43,038 nt of DNA, taken from contig CALLKE010000139.1 in assembly GCA_938008555.1 (NCBI GenBank), positions 1-43,038 of the forward strand, given 5' to 3'. Under the pieces are notes generated by a model. That model made no database searches. It was not told the DNA's origin and was given only the letters and a program-made list of their open reading frames with translations. Both the position numbers and the translations under genes were made by a program. The stretch is from an uncultured Pedobacter sp. (GTDB taxonomy: Bacteria; Bacteroidota; Bacteroidia; Sphingobacteriales; Sphingobacteriaceae). This document shows, piece by piece, positions 41,219-43,038 of the stretch. Each line of letters starts with the position of its first letter. Position 1 is the first letter of the stretch.

Positions 41219-43038
41219 TTGTCCATCTCCAACACTCCCGAATTTCCAACACTAGACGACGAAACCTATTACGAGCCTCCTAAACGCCTCAGTAATGCAG
41301 ATATGCTCCTGGGTGATGACATATTGGGCATACCCCATGTAACCCAATTAGCCATCTTTTTAAATGGTAAGCGAATTGAACATTTTCTCCATTTTGAGTT
41401 AATCCAAAGCGCGACGACGCATCATCATTTTACTTTGACGCTGGCGCACGACTCTTTAGGTATCGCGCAAGACCATCATATGGAAGATGCCCAAAAGCTA
41501 CAGGGCAAGCGCATTAAGACGTGGTTTAACTACAAAGGCCTTCCCAATGGGCCCTACCGTGATTTTTCGGGGATTATTACTGGAGTAGGTTTTAGTAAGC
41601 GGAAAGAGAGCTTCGGCCATATTATACTGAGTGGCTACAGCCCCACTATTTTGCTGGATGCGGCAGTACATTCGCAGAGTTTTGGAGGAAAGCAGACCAC
41701 CAACCTAGCAAGCATCGCCAATAATGTGATCAAAGAAGGAATAGACATGGACACCTATAAAGTCCGAATAGAGCCTAGCTATACAGGCCATCTTTCCTAC
41801 AGTTGCCAATACGAAGAGACGCATTACAATTTCCTCGCACGCACGGCCGAAGCCTATGGCGAGCAGTTTTTTTACGATGGTGAAGTTCTTCATTTTGGTA
41901 AACTTCCCTTGCCTGAAAAGGCGATCAAGCTGACTCATGGTCATGATGTGTTTCATGTGAGTGTATGTATGAAAGCCAGGCATGTGAAACGCAGTTTTTA
42001 TGGGTACAATAGCAGCACCCATGAGCAGTTGACCTCACCTGAAACCCGGATTAATCATCAATCCTCGCTTGCCAAAAGTGCTTATGAGATCTCAGAGAAG
42101 ACATTCTTAACCCCAAGCTTAGACGTTGCCCCCATCAAAGCATCCACACATCAAGATGTAGAAACATCGCAGCGGGGTGCTAGTGGTAGCTTAGCTACAA
42201 CGGTTTTTACCACTTCAGGCCAAACTCGGGTGCCCTTTCTATATCCTGGTTGCTTGATCGATCTGCATATGCGCCAGCCCTATAGCCGTGATAGCCGCTA
42301 CTTCACTCAGCTGATGGTTACCCAAATAACGCATTCGGTCGATAACCTGGGCCATTACATCGGCGATTTTGAAGCCATCGCTGCAGGAACAGGTTATCTG
42401 CCTACCCCTAAATTTGAGATGCCCAAGACCGGTACCCAATATGCCACCGTCACAGATAACATGAATGATCAGGGCCGTGTACGCGTACGTTTCGATTGGC
42501 AGTGGGATTACTTGACCACGGACTGGATTCGTGTGTTGAGTCCAGATGCAGGTAGTAGCGAGCAAGTGCCTAAGAATCGTGGTTTTTTGGCCGTTCCCGA
42601 GATTGGAGATCGGGTGATGATCAAGTTTATACACGGTCACCCGGATAGGCCATTCGTCGCTGGGGGAATATTTCATGGCAAAGTAGCTGCTGGAGGAGGC
42701 CCTGGAAACAATATCAAAAGCTGGAGCAGTAAAAGTGGACATATCATAGAACTCAACGATGCTGGAGGCATCACCATCAGAGACAAGACGGGTGGCAATC
42801 AGATCCTGATCGACGGGCAACATACCATATCGCTTTCAGCAAGCAAAACGATAGAACTAAGCAATGGGAAATCGAGTTTGAAGATCGAAGGGAATAAGAT
42901 TTCGCTCCATGCGAACAAGATCGAGATTGCCGGTCGTAATGGCGAACCCGCATCAAAAATTGCAATCAAAGCGTTGAAGACCTTGCTTTATGGGAAGGAT
43001 TCGATAAAGATTCATAGTGATAAGCAGGTAATAATCTC
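41219..43038 (+). CDS. vgrG: T6SS spike protein VgrG/TssI (partial, runs off the window)
   Basis: The frame is open from 41207 (after a TAA at 41204) to the window end, at least 606 residues. The likely start is the TTG at 41219 (SISNTPEFPTLDDETYYEPP); an ATG at 41303 is the alternative and would remove 28 residues. The first ~400 residues correspond to the gp27-like hub (IFLNGKRIEHFLHFELIQSA near the start; GYSPTILLDAAVHSQSFGG). The OB-fold spike base follows: YATVTDNMNDQGRVRVRFDW, WIRVLSPDAGS, and FLAVPEIGDRVMIKFIHGHPDRPFVAGGIFHG, the VgrG hallmark. Then begins the gp5-like beta-helix (IIELNDAGGITIRDKTGGNQ with alternating short strands). VgrG forms the tip that carries effectors. This resembles the Bacteroidota subtype iii. 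Codon use is more GC-rich than the gene upstream. Confidence 0.9.
   Translation, partial: MSISNTPEFPTLDDETYYEPPKRLSNADMLLGDDILGIPHVTQLAIFLNGKRIEHFLHFELIQSATTHHHFTLTLAHDSLGIAQDHHMEDAQKLQGKRIKTWFNYKGLPNGPYRDFSGIITGVGFSKRKESFGHIILSGYSPTILLDAAVHSQSFGGKQTTNLASIANNVIKEGIDMDTYKVRIEPSYTGHLSYSCQYEETHYNFLARTAEAYGEQFFYDGEVLHFGKLPLPEKAIKLTHGHDVFHVSVCMKARHVKRSFYGYNSSTHEQLTSPETRINHQSSLAKSAYEISEKTFLTPSLDVAPIKASTHQDVETSQRGASGSLATTVFTTSGQTRVPFLYPGCLIDLHMRQPYSRDSRYFTQLMVTQITHSVDNLGHYIGDFEAIAAGTGYLPTPKFEMPKTGTQYATVTDNMNDQGRVRVRFDWQWDYLTTDWIRVLSPDAGSSEQVPKNRGFLAVPEIGDRVMIKFIHGHPDRPFVAGGIFHGKVAAGGGPGNNIKSWSSKSGHIIELNDAGGITIRDKTGGNQILIDGQHTISLSASKTIELSNGKSSLKIEGNKISLHANKIEIAGRNGEPASKIAIKALKTLLYGKDSIKIHSDKQVII

Noticed and set aside
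41705..42823. Minus-strand frames within vgrG
   Set aside because: The plus strand has continuous VgrG homology across this stretch, so these are antisense frames.

Overview
The window comes from a Bacteroidota chromosome, most likely in or near the Sphingobacteriaceae. The grounds are an A+T-rich sequence, T9SS/CHU_C-type surface proteins, several TAnnTTTG promoter motifs of the Bacteroidota type, short intergenic gaps with little Shine-Dalgarno signal, a futalosine-pathway menaquinone gene pair, and a VgrG resembling those of the Bacteroidota (subtype iii) type VI secretion system. The genus is inference. No rRNA, tRNA or CRISPR array was seen.

Layout. (1) 0.1-6.4 kb: two tandem paralogous secreted proteins built of four DUF11-like repeats each; the second has an L-type-lectin-like N-terminus and a complete T9SS type B sorting domain, the first lacks both. 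(2) 6.5-9.6 kb, minus strand: radA, a four-helix membrane protein, a small conserved protein and an FKBP prolyl isomerase. (3) 9.7-13.7 kb, minus: two tandem paralogous lipoprotein metalloproteases of astacin/metzincin type. (4) 13.8-16.0 kb, minus: fabD, folE (ended by a clear terminator) and a queD-like gene; divergent from these, mqnB-mqnD (menaquinone by the futalosine route) and hldD (LPS heptose). (5) 18.5-22.7 kb, minus: mrp, an NfuA-type Fe-S scaffold, a carboxypeptidase-regulatory-like protein, an MBL-fold hydrolase and a LolC/E-like permease. (6) 23.0-25.2 kb, plus: a TPR protein and phosphosulfolactate synthase. (7) 25.3-29.0 kb, minus: aromatic amino acid catabolism (homogentisate dioxygenase, HPPD, tryptophan 2,3-dioxygenase). 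(8) 29.3-35.0 kb: a 56-bp perfect palindrome, degP/htrA with a well-formed promoter, dapF and a large SNF2 helicase.

From about 35 kb the window becomes accessory in character: a Fic N-terminal remnant, TspO, an SDR/DUF2867 protein, and then a 3.2-kb segment bounded by 25-bp terminal inverted repeats (21 of 25 identical). The left end of that segment keeps the first ~33 codons of an IS481-type transposase; the rest of its interior is a three-gene glycan cassette (two glycosyltransferases and a methyltransferase). It looks like an IS whose core was replaced by surface-polysaccharide genes. Immediately to its right lies a VgrG/TssI spike gene that runs off the window.

The core segments are mostly housekeeping genes. 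The most interesting parts are the IS-bounded glycan cassette next to vgrG, the paired surface-protein paralogues in which one has lost its sorting signal, and the long palindrome. No clearly new defence or biosynthetic system was recognised.
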